From RGZA01 sp964568585 (GTDB lineage: Bacteria; Pseudomonadota; Alphaproteobacteria; UBA9219; RGZA01): DNA of 64,000 nt. A program made the position numbers and the translations under genes. The notes beneath the pieces were generated by a model that saw nothing but the letters and a program-made list of their open reading frames with translations, searched no databases and was not told the origin of the DNA. The stretch is taken from positions 62,001 through 126,000 of the forward strand of contig CAZMQI010000002.1 in assembly GCA_964568585.1 (NCBI GenBank), in the 5' to 3' direction. Position 1 is the stretch's first letter. Every line of letters begins with the position of its first letter. Below are positions 18,224-27,678 of this stretch, piece after piece.

Positions 18224-18261
18224 TTATAGCGTATAGGCGTTTTAGCCTTTAAACTGGCTTT

Positions 18262-19092
18262 ATGCCTGAACTCCCCGAAGTTGAAACCGTGATGCGTGGT
18301 CTATCTGCCGTGCTGATTGGCCGAACATTCACTTCCATAGAACTGCGCCGCAAGGATTTGCGTTTCCCGCTGCCCAAAAGCATGCCTGCCGTCTTGTGCG
18401 GGCACACCATCACATCGCTGTCGCGCCGTGCCAAATACATCCTGATTCATTTTGTGAATGACCAATCACTGATTGTGCATCTGGGTATGTCCGGACGGAT
18501 GGTGATTGATGACGGCACATCGAAGTTACAAAAACATGATCACGTCATTTTTCTGACCAATAAAAATCACCAGATTAAATTCAACGACCCACGCCGTTTC
18601 GGGATGATGGATATAGTGCACACGGCACAAACCGGAGCACATAAATTGCTCAAACATCTGGGGCCCGAACCATTGGAGGCCGTGTTTTCCGGTGAAGCGC
18701 TTTACGCAAAACTGAAGTCCAAGAAAATCGCAATCAAGCTGGCAATTATGGATCAACGCGTGGTGGTCGGTGTTGGCAATATCTATGCCTGCGAAGCGTT
18801 ATATGCGGCAGGCATTCACCCCGAACGCCCCGCCAATAAAGTCACGTTGGCAGAATGCAAGGCACTGGTCACGGCCATCAAGACGATTTTGAAACGCGCC
18901 ATTGCCAAAGGCGGTTCATCGCTACGTGATTATGTGCAGGCCGATGGGGAGCTGGGTTATTTCCAGCATGAATTTGCGGTCTATGGCCGCGAAGGCGAGA
19001 AGTGCAAAAAATGTACATGTAAGAACAAAACCATCCAGCGCATTACGCAAGGCGGACGGTCGACGTTCTTTTGTACAACTAAGCAGCTATAA
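18262..19092 (+). CDS. mutM: Formamidopyrimidine-DNA glycosylase with atypical zinc finger
   Basis: A 276-residue Fpg that excises 8-oxoguanine and cuts the strand. The N terminus PELPEVETVMRGL contains the catalytic P2 and E3. HLGMSGRM, DPRRFG and VGNIYACEALYAAGIHP are conserved. The C-terminal finger is odd. The usual C-x2-C-x16-C-x2-C has C248 and C251, an extra C253, then C271, but K274 replaces the last Cys (FFCTTKQL then stop). The reading frame is intact, so this is not a frameshift near the end. Zinc may be held by the extra Cys, or the finger may be weakened. Confidence 0.94.
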   Translation: MPELPEVETVMRGLSAVLIGRTFTSIELRRKDLRFPLPKSMPAVLCGHTITSLSRRAKYILIHFVNDQSLIVHLGMSGRMVIDDGTSKLQKHDHVIFLTNKNHQIKFNDPRRFGMMDIVHTAQTGAHKLLKHLGPEPLEAVFSGEALYAKLKSKKIAIKLAIMDQRVVVGVGNIYACEALYAAGIHPERPANKVTLAECKALVTAIKTILKRAIAKGGSSLRDYVQADGELGYFQHEFAVYGREGEKCKKCTCKNKTIQRITQGGRSTFFCTTKQL

Positions 19093-19875
19093 CTAAGACC
19101 TGCCCCGTGCCACAAAAAACGGGTTCAGGAATTTCTCTTTCCCATACTGCAAATCTTGGCCATCCATCGTCTTCACACTGCCGCCAGCTGCGCGCAAAAT
19201 CGCATCGCCTGCTGCGATATCCCATTCATAGGTGGGCCCAAAACGTGGATATAAATCGAACTTGCCATGTGCAATCAGGCCTAACTTGCGTGCACTGGAT
19301 TGCTGCACGGTAGAGCGTACGCTAACGCTTTGCAGATAATTCTTCAGCCGCCCTGACCAATCTTCGGTGCGGTTCACAATCACATCCATGCCTTCGCTGT
19401 GCGGCCAACGTGTTTCAATCACGCTTTCCTGTTCGCCAGCGCTTAGGTGATAGGCCTTTTTACCATCGGTATAGTACGTCTCGTTCGATACGGGGCTGTG
19501 TAATACGCCCATAACCGGCTTTCCCTTTTGGATAAAGCCAATATTGACGGTGAATTCATCCCCGCCCTCCACAAACGCCTTGGTGCCATCCAACGGGTCG
19601 ATCAGGTAATAGCGCCCCAGCTCTGAAACATCGATGGCATTCTCGGCAGTTTCTTCAGCAACTACGGGTTGCTGCAAGCCCAGATTTTCCAACCCTTCAA
19701 GGATATGTTCTTGCGACGCTATATCAGCCAGCGTGACGGGCGAGCCATCACCCTTGGCCTGCAACCCTAATGCATTTTTTCCTGCAAGATGCTCATCGCG
19801 CACCTTTAGGATGATCTGCCCCGCACTGCGTGCTAGCTGTGCAAGGGCACGAACATCCGTAAGGTGAAATGGCAT
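19093..19875 (-). CDS. cysQ: 3'(2'),5'-bisphosphate nucleotidase CysQ
   Basis: A 260-residue member of the inositol monophosphatase superfamily. Metal and substrate residues are visible in VVAEETAEN, YYLIDPLDGTKAFVEGGDEFTVNIG (DPLDGT) and YEWDIAAGDAILRAAGG. CysQ removes the 3'-phosphate from PAP formed in sulfate assimilation or sulfonation. The gene is convergent with mutM (stops adjacent). Its start touches the stop of the giant coiled-coil gene upstream, so co-transcription is possible. Confidence 0.93.
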   Translation of the reverse strand: MPFHLTDVRALAQLARSAGQIILKVRDEHLAGKNALGLQAKGDGSPVTLADIASQEHILEGLENLGLQQPVVAEETAENAIDVSELGRYYLIDPLDGTKAFVEGGDEFTVNIGFIQKGKPVMGVLHSPVSNETYYTDGKKAYHLSAGEQESVIETRWPHSEGMDVIVNRTEDWSGRLKNYLQSVSVRSTVQQSSARKLGLIAHGKFDLYPRFGPTYEWDIAAGDAILRAAGGSVKTMDGQDLQYGKEKFLNPFFVARGRS

Positions 19876-22800
19876 TAGCTCAGTTTTTTCTGCTTAACGT
19901 CTACACCACCCGGTGAACCAGCAGTTTCTTCAAGCTGCTGGATAATCTGCGTCAACGAATTAATCAAATCGCTATCCTGCTTCTTGACCGCTGGCGCTGG
20001 CTTAACAGCTTGCGGTTGAACGAAAGACTGCAGCGGGCTTTGTGCCTTTTGCGGTTGTGGTGCTGCAAAGCTGGTTGGCACATACTGTTGTGCAACAGGC
20101 TGTGGCGCAGGTTGTGGAGCCACATATTGTTGCTGCACGTGTTGTACTGGCGGTTGGTATTGCGGGAACGCCTGCGGTGCTGGTTGTGGCTGGTACTGCT
20201 GCTGCGGTGCCGCTGCTGCCTTTTGTGTTGCTTCGCGCAGACGGTTTAGCATTTCTTCAGCTGCTTCATCGCGTGCCTGACGGAAGCTTTGCGTCGTGCT
20301 CTGGATGATGCTACCAGCGCGTTGAGTGCCTTCAGCCAAATCATGCAATGCACGCTCCATTTCGCGCGTGATGCCGCCGAGTTGGCCGGTGATCTTATCA
20401 CCCACCATCACGGTCAGGTTCAAGGTCTTGTCCATACGTTCATTCAACGTATCAAAACGGCTAAGCGGTGTATCGAGTGCTTGGCTAACGGCAACGCTTT
20501 GATGCGCCGCTGCTTGCGCTGCGTTTTCAAGCGTTGATACCTGTTGTTGAACTTGCTGGCTCAACGCAGAAATCTGGCGCGCTTGCTGTTCGGTTTCAAC
20601 GGCGCTGTCACGCATATTAGCAGAGAGCGAACGGTTCACTGCTTCAAGTTGCGTAAGCGCGGCAGCCAAAGCTTCGGCTGTTTGCGTCATGCTACTGTTC
20701 TGGTTGGCGACTTCATTGCCGCTGGTGGTGACGATTTCAGCAGCGCTTTGCGCTTCCTGCTTCACATTGACGATTTGCTGGCCAAGATTGACAAGGCCGC
20801 CATTGAGACGATCCATGATTTCGGTCAGAACGTTCTGGAAGCCATGCTTGAGCACGGTCATGCGTTCATCTGCCGCTGACATGTGGTCTGCGGTTTGAAC
20901 GAAGCTTTGCTGCAAGGACGCAAGGTTGCGGCTTTGATGCATGATGCTATCGTTGAATACGTTGAGTGCATCGCTGGATTTTTGTGCCACATCGTACAAT
21001 GCGCTTTGGCTGCGCTGTAATAATGTATTGGTGGTGGAAAGGCTTTGCGCCACTTCCGAAACACCTGCTGAAATCTTCGCACTGTCGGAACGCATTGAGT
21101 TGGCAACGGTATTGAAGCTTGAACCAACCTCCTGCGCTTGGGTTGCAGCGGCCACGATATCTTGAGTCATAGCAGCGGAACCGGCTTGGGTATCTTCAAC
21201 TACCTTCCGCATTTCTTCGGAAATACGTTCAGCGTTGCGTTCGGCATCAATTACCGCCTTACGCATATCCTTGGTCAGCAAATCGCAATTGGCTTGCAAT
21301 TGGGCTGCAGATTCTTGTGCTCTGGTGATGATGGTCTTGAACTCGGCTTCCACCTGTTCGCGCATGGCAACAAATGCTTGTGCAGCTTCGCGTTGGGTCT
21401 GCGTGCTGTCGCCCTTCAGATCCTGGAACATTGTTACCGATGACTGACGCATACCTTGCAATGCCACTTCGACATAGCTGGCCATGCCCAATACTTGTTC
21501 TTCGGTCTTGCTGCGTAATTCGGCCAGCATTTCCATGGCTTGTTCTGTGCCCATCGCTGCGCCGGAACGGATGCTTTCCATAACACCTGAGCCGTTTTCC
21601 TGGATTTGGCGAAGATGCGTAACCAGCACCTCAACCATACCCACGATGGTGGAGCGGAAATCAAGCTGCATGGTCGCGATGTTCTGGTTCGCGGACACGA
21701 ATGCCTGTTCGACTTCCTGTGTCATCGCTGCGGATAGCTTGCCACTTTCAGCTTGAACGGTTGTCATCACTTCATCCGCTCTGCTAACCACAAGGTTGAG
21801 GCTACCTTCAACATTGCTACGCATATCGTTGAGCGTCGCAAGGATGGTATCCGCTGCAACTTGTGCTTCGTCCTTCATCGCCGCGCTGATACCACGTGCC
21901 TTCTGGTTCAATGTTTCAATGGTGTCGCCAGCATTGTCGGTCATGCCCTTCAATTCGCTTTCGAAGGTCGAAATCATATCGGCCATGCTTTGCAACAAGC
22001 CACCAGAAACTTCCTGCGTGCTTGCCTTCATGCGGTCAATCTGACCACCCACATTACGCATCAGGAAGTTAGTCTTTTCGAGGGTTTCGTTCACGTCCAC
22101 GCCCGATGATGCCAGCTGCTGGCTAAGACCGTTCAATTGGTCAGCCCCGCCCTTAATCTCGGAAGTAAAGCTTTGCAATTGACCATGCGCCTTGGTTGCC
22201 ACTTCTTCCAGACGACCAGCTTGTGCTTCAAATTGTTCACGAAGATTTTGCGTAGCTTCGGCAAAACGTCCGGCCATTTGATGAACCATGGTGATGGCCA
22301 TTTCGCCGCGTTGTTGCAAGCCTTCGCCGGTTGCCGACATGGTTTGCACCGCTTCAGAGACTTCGTTCTTGAATTCGAGGGTAGAATCAAGAATACGCTG
22401 ACCCGCATTGCTTGCATCTTCATAGGCAGCGATGGTGGTGTCACGCAGACGGGTGATTTTTTGTTCAAGCTTATCGGCAATATCAAACACACCGAGCGAT
22501 TGGTTCGCAAAACCGTTACCTAATGCATCAAAGCGCATCAGCAAGCCTTCGGCTTCGCTCTTCAAGCCGGTGATTTGCTGACGGAGCTGTTCTGCCGCAA
22601 AGGATGCTGTTGCACCCGCTTCGCTGGATAGACGGTTCAGATATGCCGTGCTTTCTTGTGCGGATCTACGGATTTCGCTGTCCACTTCGGCAAGATGTTC
22701 CCCGGCAAAGGTGAGGCTTGCCATTTGATCCATGAGCGATTTGTTGACGGCCTCAACCTTGGCAATCGAACCATCGGCGATGGTTTCGATTTGCGTTGCC

Positions 22801-25800
22801 GCTTCACCTAAACGCGCGAATGCGGATTGGCTAATGCCATCAAAGCGCTTGGCCATACCTTCGGTGCGGTCGAATGCGATAACGGCGTTACGTTCCATCC
22901 CGACGCTGGCGCTTTCAATCTGGCCAAGAATTTCGGTAAGGCGTGCTTGCATTGCCTTGGCTTCGCCTTCAATCGACAGTCGCACATTTTGCGCTTCCGA
23001 TTGCAGGGCCTGCGTAGTCGCAGCCAGATTTTCAATGCGTTGCTCAGCTTGCTGTGAAGCCGCTGCCAAACCAACTGATTGTTCAACAAGGCTGGCAACC
23101 GCATCACGCATTGTGTGGGCGATGGTTTGGCTGCCTTCGCTTACAGCGCCAATCTGGCGGTTGAATTGTTCATGCACATCGGTCAAGCGCGCATATACTT
23201 CTTGTGCGGTATCGCCCGAACTTGCCTTTGCTGCAACAACAGCATGGGTGAATACCGACAAACGATCCAGAGCTTGCTGGGTCGCGCTATCCAAAATCTG
23301 GGTGCTGTCATGAATTTGGTTGTGGACGCTGGTCAATTGCTGCGTACGACCTTCGATGGTCTCGCCAAGGCTTGCCAAACGTTCCGCTGCGCCGCCTACA
23401 ACAACATCCAGACCCTTAATACGTTCCTCAAGACCTTCACCGCTCATATTGGTGATTTCGCCATAACGCTTGCTGATTTCTTCAATATGCGCTTGGGCAA
23501 TTTCCGTTGCGCCGCGCATTTGTTGCGACATGGTTGAGAATTGCTGGTTCAGATTGCCAAGGGATGTTTCGATACCCATCGCCTGGGATTCCAGCTTGCT
23601 GCGTACATCCGAAGCCTGTTCGGAAAGCATGCTTGCAGCAATGCGGATACGTTGATCCGCCGTCTGGCTATCATGGATGAGACCATTGATATCGAGGCTA
23701 AGCTGACGCACGGTTTCGCCAAGACGCTTTTGTTCGTCTTCAGCAGTGGTGCTGATATCACCCATACGGTTTTGCACTTGCTGTGCAACATGATTGAGGC
23801 GGAGCAATACATCCTGCGTTGCCTGCATGTTGCCATGTTGAATAGCTTCCATGCGTGCGGCAACAGCATCCAGACCAGCAAGCGTTTCTGCTGCTTTGTG
23901 GCCTGCGTTATCGCCATGTGTTGCAAGACGGGTATTAAGCTCAGCAATATCAGCTGCGTTCTTTTGCAGAGCCGCAGTAAAGTTGTTGAGTTGCGCTTCG
24001 CCTTGTTCAACGCATGTCTTCACACGCGCAACAGCTTCGTTGAACGGTGCTTCGGTGATGGTACCGAGCTTCGCCAGAGTTTCAACCATTTCGCCGCTGC
24101 GTGAAAGACCTGCTTCAACATGCTGGTACATGCTGTCGCGTGCAGCTTCAACGGCATGTGCATTTTCATTGAGTAGTGCAACCGCTTCATCCACTTTGGC
24201 GCGGAGCTGGGTTTGCAATGCTTCATGCTGATGACTTGCAGATTGCACGAGCGACTGCCATGTGCCTTCGGCTTCACGTGCTCTATCTGCCAGTTTTTGG
24301 CCGACATCCTCGAACTGTTCATGCGTCGCATTAAGACGTGCAATGTGCTGGTCCGTTGCACCAACCAATACATTGAATTTATCTTCAACGCTGGTGATAA
24401 CCCCGGTTGCGCTTTCCTTGGCTTGTTTTTCAGCTTCGTAAATGCGCTCAATCATCACTTCGAGTTGTTGAAGTGAATAGCTGATGGCTGCACTTGCCTG
24501 TTGGCTTGCGGCGGATGCGCGTTCGCTGCCCGTAGCAATACCTTCGACTTGGCCTGAAAGGCTGGAACCAATCACCGCAACACGCTCAGCAACATTCTTG
24601 GAAACATCTTCCAGACGTTGCGCCATAGCGTCGTAATGACTGCTGGATTCCTTGAACTGTTTGGCAACGCGTTCGCTTTGGTTGGCCACATCATCACGCA
24701 CAGATGAATATTTCTGGAATGCTTCCGATGCTGTTGTATCAAGCAACACAACCGTGTTCTGCAAGTTCTGCATCAGATTGCCAGCTTGCTCGGCAAGGCG
24801 AACCTGACGGGTTTCCAATTCATCGGTGCGTGAACCAATCCCTTGGTTAGCTGCAAAAATCTGCGCTTCCAAACGGCTGGTCAAGGCTTCAAGTGCTGCA
24901 ATTTCATGCGTCATGGTTTCGGACAATTGCTTGCCGCTTTGTGCAAGCTTGGCTTCCTTGGTATCGCTGATGGCAGCAAAACCTTCAATCTGTTTGCCAA
25001 TCTCTTCCATACGTGCTGCCAAACGTTGGCCTGCACCATCCAGAATATCTTGGTTCTTCGACAACATCGCGCCAAGTTCCTGTGCGGAAGTACGCGCCGC
25101 TTGCAACGTTTCGTTCATGCGGCGTGAGGATTCTTCGGTGTGTTTTTCCTGCTGGCCGATTTGTTCCGACACATTCGCAACGTCGGCAAGTTTTTGGTCA
25201 GCGGCGGCTTTGAATTGTTCCATCAGCAAATGCAAACGGTCAACCATCTCGCCAAGACGACCCGCAGCCTGATCAGCGCGCTCATCCAAGGTTGCAATGT
25301 GGCCAGCGATTTTTCCGGACAAATCGTTGAAGCGTTCGCGGTTATCGTGAAGCAGATCTTCGAGCACTTCGCTGTTATCGCGGACAATACCAGCCACGCG
25401 CTGGATTTCTTTTCCGCTGCGTTCAGCAAGGTTATTGATGGCACGTTCTTCTTCTTGCAGAACTTGCACGGCATTTTGCAACACATCGTATGAACCATCA
25501 CCGGCCTGGCGCAGTAATTCCAATTGGCGTTCCAGTGCTTCGTTGAAACGACGTACTCTGGATTCAGCATTCGCACCAGTGCCAAGCACCATCTGTAATT
25601 GACGGCGCAATGGCTCTGTAATCGCCTTCACATCGGATGCGCGTTGCAAGTAAGCGATGATCATCCACAGGAATGCAACCGGTGCAATAATACCTGAAAT
25701 ACCAAGCGCAATCGTTGTTACGGGCAAGCCTGCGATGCTGCCTGATGCGTTCACGCTCATGGTTGCAAAGAACACGGCAGTGAACCACACAATGGTCAAT

Positions 25801-26060
25801 CCCATACCAGTCCAGAATGGCCATGACGCAAAATTATCGCGTGGCTTTGGTGGATCAATAATTGCGCCACCTAATGCACGGCGATTGCTTTCGTTTTGTT
25901 TGTTGGTCACGCCGCTGCGAAGCTGCGGAAATGCTTGTGGTGGAACTGGCGCCTGCACAGACATTTGTGGCGCGAAGCTCTGAGGTTGCACCCCTTGTTG
26001 GGATTGGGGTTTGGCTTGATTTTGGCCTGCAGAAGCGGGAGCTTGCGGTTTTTTCGCCAT
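19875..26060 (-). CDS. Giant two-TM coiled-coil protein, growth-pole-ring/polar-scaffold-like
   Basis: 2061 residues from the ATG at 26060, which follows GAGGA; an upstream in-frame ATG 15 codons earlier lacks that support. The N terminus (1-75) is Gln/Pro-rich and disordered. Two TM helices lie at about 81-102 and 111-138. Residues about 145-1900 are almost uninterrupted alpha-helix, rich in Ala, Gln, Glu and Ser, with recurring patterns like chemoreceptor or apolipoprotein helices. A Gln/Pro-rich linker and a short terminal helix (DLINSLTQIIQQLEETAG) end the protein. Size and layout resemble the Agrobacterium growth pole ring protein and, more loosely, TipN-type polarity factors. A role in envelope or pole organisation is inference from architecture. 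It adjoins cysQ without a spacer. Confidence 0.8.
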   Translation of the reverse strand: MAKKPQAPASAGQNQAKPQSQQGVQPQSFAPQMSVQAPVPPQAFPQLRSGVTNKQNESNRRALGGAIIDPPKPRDNFASWPFWTGMGLTIVWFTAVFFATMSVNASGSIAGLPVTTIALGISGIIAPVAFLWMIIAYLQRASDVKAITEPLRRQLQMVLGTGANAESRVRRFNEALERQLELLRQAGDGSYDVLQNAVQVLQEEERAINNLAERSGKEIQRVAGIVRDNSEVLEDLLHDNRERFNDLSGKIAGHIATLDERADQAAGRLGEMVDRLHLLMEQFKAAADQKLADVANVSEQIGQQEKHTEESSRRMNETLQAARTSAQELGAMLSKNQDILDGAGQRLAARMEEIGKQIEGFAAISDTKEAKLAQSGKQLSETMTHEIAALEALTSRLEAQIFAANQGIGSRTDELETRQVRLAEQAGNLMQNLQNTVVLLDTTASEAFQKYSSVRDDVANQSERVAKQFKESSSHYDAMAQRLEDVSKNVAERVAVIGSSLSGQVEGIATGSERASAASQQASAAISYSLQQLEVMIERIYEAEKQAKESATGVITSVEDKFNVLVGATDQHIARLNATHEQFEDVGQKLADRAREAEGTWQSLVQSASHQHEALQTQLRAKVDEAVALLNENAHAVEAARDSMYQHVEAGLSRSGEMVETLAKLGTITEAPFNEAVARVKTCVEQGEAQLNNFTAALQKNAADIAELNTRLATHGDNAGHKAAETLAGLDAVAARMEAIQHGNMQATQDVLLRLNHVAQQVQNRMGDISTTAEDEQKRLGETVRQLSLDINGLIHDSQTADQRIRIAASMLSEQASDVRSKLESQAMGIETSLGNLNQQFSTMSQQMRGATEIAQAHIEEISKRYGEITNMSGEGLEERIKGLDVVVGGAAERLASLGETIEGRTQQLTSVHNQIHDSTQILDSATQQALDRLSVFTHAVVAAKASSGDTAQEVYARLTDVHEQFNRQIGAVSEGSQTIAHTMRDAVASLVEQSVGLAAASQQAEQRIENLAATTQALQSEAQNVRLSIEGEAKAMQARLTEILGQIESASVGMERNAVIAFDRTEGMAKRFDGISQSAFARLGEAATQIETIADGSIAKVEAVNKSLMDQMASLTFAGEHLAEVDSEIRRSAQESTAYLNRLSSEAGATASFAAEQLRQQITGLKSEAEGLLMRFDALGNGFANQSLGVFDIADKLEQKITRLRDTTIAAYEDASNAGQRILDSTLEFKNEVSEAVQTMSATGEGLQQRGEMAITMVHQMAGRFAEATQNLREQFEAQAGRLEEVATKAHGQLQSFTSEIKGGADQLNGLSQQLASSGVDVNETLEKTNFLMRNVGGQIDRMKASTQEVSGGLLQSMADMISTFESELKGMTDNAGDTIETLNQKARGISAAMKDEAQVAADTILATLNDMRSNVEGSLNLVVSRADEVMTTVQAESGKLSAAMTQEVEQAFVSANQNIATMQLDFRSTIVGMVEVLVTHLRQIQENGSGVMESIRSGAAMGTEQAMEMLAELRSKTEEQVLGMASYVEVALQGMRQSSVTMFQDLKGDSTQTQREAAQAFVAMREQVEAEFKTIITRAQESAAQLQANCDLLTKDMRKAVIDAERNAERISEEMRKVVEDTQAGSAAMTQDIVAAATQAQEVGSSFNTVANSMRSDSAKISAGVSEVAQSLSTTNTLLQRSQSALYDVAQKSSDALNVFNDSIMHQSRNLASLQQSFVQTADHMSAADERMTVLKHGFQNVLTEIMDRLNGGLVNLGQQIVNVKQEAQSAAEIVTTSGNEVANQNSSMTQTAEALAAALTQLEAVNRSLSANMRDSAVETEQQARQISALSQQVQQQVSTLENAAQAAAHQSVAVSQALDTPLSRFDTLNERMDKTLNLTVMVGDKITGQLGGITREMERALHDLAEGTQRAGSIIQSTTQSFRQARDEAAEEMLNRLREATQKAAAAPQQQYQPQPAPQAFPQYQPPVQHVQQQYVAPQPAPQPVAQQYVPTSFAAPQPQKAQSPLQSFVQPQAVKPAPAVKKQDSDLINSLTQIIQQLEETAGSPGGVDVKQKKLS

Positions 26061-26419
26061 GGTTTCCTCAGATGAGTGTGCGCTAAATTTATATAACGAT
26101 TTCAAAGTCTAAAAACGCGCGTTTATGAGTTCTTAATAAAAAAACTAAAAACGTACTTTTTGATTCTTGAGGGGGCACTGTAGCAATATTGCGATAGGAA
26201 TTTGAACACAATTATTGCACGAGGATGAATTTAGCCTGTGGATAACTTTTTTACTCAACAGGCTGAAATACAACACGCGAAAAGCACAGTTGTTGCACAC
26301 ATGTGACTACATGTTTCACATGCTGCACGTGAACAAAACGCGCTCGAATTCTGGCGCGGGTTTCAATTCAAATTTTTGGATTCCAAAACTGCAGTTTCGC
26401 TGGGTTCTAGCTATAAACT
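26061..26419. other. Noncoding interval with palindromes
   Basis: An A/T-rich stretch upstream of the giant coiled-coil gene and downstream of the 210-residue hypothetical gene. No plausible gene. It contains a lone DnaA-box-like TGTGGATAA at 26237-26245, the palindrome CACATGTG at 26298-26305, and an inverted repeat TTCAC-N9-GTGAA at 26315-26333. These may be operator elements for the coiled-coil gene, but no matching copies were seen elsewhere. Confidence 0.4.
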
Positions 26420-27052
26420 TTAGCGAGATGCCGCTTCTGGTGCTTGTGCTTGATCATTTAGGGCACCAATCGCCAATTCATGATCAATAATCTGGATTAG
26501 CCCGTTGCTGCCGACTTCCATTTTGGTTTTGAAAATGCAGTCTTTGAACAGCATACCGGCGTAAACCGTGAACGTACCGCTGGCGCGGTCATAATTCACG
26601 ACCTTTGGCGGGGTCATGCGTAACACTTCCTTGACGCGCTTCTTAACTTCTTCATCAGCATCGGATGGCGGGTCAAGATTCTCGACAACCGTCATCGGTC
26701 CATAAGGACCTTGCACGCATGCAAAGAAGAAACCCAGGTAATCAGCCATGTTATCCGTGCGAAGGCTGATGGGGTCTTGTTCGTTTACGGTGTAGATGGG
26801 ACGATTAGTCCAATCCATCACAAAAGTTGAATCTTCACCGCCATTGGGGTTATGCAGCGCGAACATGCTTTTGGGTTGTGCTTCACGAATATCAGTCAAT
26901 TCGAAGAACTGGTAATTCTCATAGAATGATAATTTGGCCTGACGCACAGGACTGGTGCCGGGCGGCAGCGCATACTCACCCAAATGTGGATTTACTGCTG
27001 CAATGATACGCATTGCATCTGCGCGTGGCAAAACTCGCCAATTTAGATTCAT
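26420..27052 (-). CDS. Hypothetical soluble protein, 210 residues
   Basis: No recognised family. The protein lacks a signal peptide and TM helices and appears as a mixed alpha/beta domain. Segments are AKLSFYENYQFFELTDI, TDNMADYLGFFFACVQGPYG and a C-terminal FKTKMEVGSNGLIQIIDHEL. The tail is Ala/Gln-rich. It stands alone, upstream of the coiled-coil gene on the same strand but 359 bases from it, and divergent from the DUF305 gene. No functional inference is justified. Confidence 0.65.
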   Translation of the reverse strand: MNLNWRVLPRADAMRIIAAVNPHLGEYALPPGTSPVRQAKLSFYENYQFFELTDIREAQPKSMFALHNPNGGEDSTFVMDWTNRPIYTVNEQDPISLRTDNMADYLGFFFACVQGPYGPMTVVENLDPPSDADEEVKKRVKEVLRMTPPKVVNYDRASGTFTVYAGMLFKDCIFKTKMEVGSNGLIQIIDHELAIGALNDQAQAPEAASR

Positions 27053-27256
27053 GAGAAGATCACTATCTGTTTTAAACGGGTACTAATCTTGTAAACGGCT
27101 TGCCGAATTGGTCAAGCACCTTATCACCACGCATTTTTGACTGGTTTGGGTTAAGAATGTCTTGATTGTTTGAATTACCTTTAAAACGCCGCATTTTAAC
27201 AGCTACAGTGTTGCAGTTCCACACCCCCTTATACCCACTTTTTTCACGGAGTTCTC

Positions 27257-27622
27257 ATGAAACGCACCCCCTTACTTATCGCGCTTGTTGCAAGCATCGG
27301 TATTGCTGCTTTTGCTCATGCTGAAACCGCTCATAAAGGCATGGTGATGGAAGCGCCCAAGGACGCATCACCAGCAACCAAAGAATTCATCGAAACCAAC
27401 TCAAAGATGCATGGCGGTATGATGATTGATTTCACCGGCAATACTGATGTGGATTTTGTGAAAGGTATGATCCCGCACCATCAAGGCGCAGTAGATATGG
27501 CCCAAATCCAACTGAAATACGGCAAAGACCCTGAAATCAAGAAATTCGCCGAAGAGATCATCAAGGCACAAACCGCCGAAATCAAGTTCATGAACGAATG
27601 GCTTGCCAAACACGCCAAGTAA
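27257..27622 (+). CDS. Exported DUF305 protein (CopM-like)
   Basis: 121 residues with a clear Sec signal peptide (KRTPLLIALVASIGIAAFAHA, cleavage after about residue 22). The mature part has the DUF305 core: FVKGMIPHHQGAVDMAQIQLKYGKDPEIKKFAEEIIKAQTAEI. The His pair and several Met residues (HGGMMIDF upstream) are typical of periplasmic copper-binding members such as cyanobacterial CopM. A periplasmic copper-buffering role is therefore likely but unproven. It is monocistronic, with its own terminator overlapping the mutS 3' end. Confidence 0.9.
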   Translation: MKRTPLLIALVASIGIAAFAHAETAHKGMVMEAPKDASPATKEFIETNSKMHGGMMIDFTGNTDVDFVKGMIPHHQGAVDMAQIQLKYGKDPEIKKFAEEIIKAQTAEIKFMNEWLAKHAK

Positions 27623-27645
27623 TAAGAACTAACGGATAGCATTTA

Positions 27646-27678
27646 AATGGCGGGAGATTATTCTCTCGCCATTTTTTT
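27646..27678 (+). terminator. Terminator after DUF305 gene
   Basis: A stem of about 12 bp with one wobble, a four-base loop and a T7 run on the plus strand. Its right half lies inside the last codons of mutS on the other strand. Confidence 0.85.

Noticed and set aside
20010..25983. Many long antisense open frames inside the giant coiled-coil gene
   Set aside because: Biased codon use of the Ala/Gln-rich coding strand creates open antisense frames; none has a plausible product.
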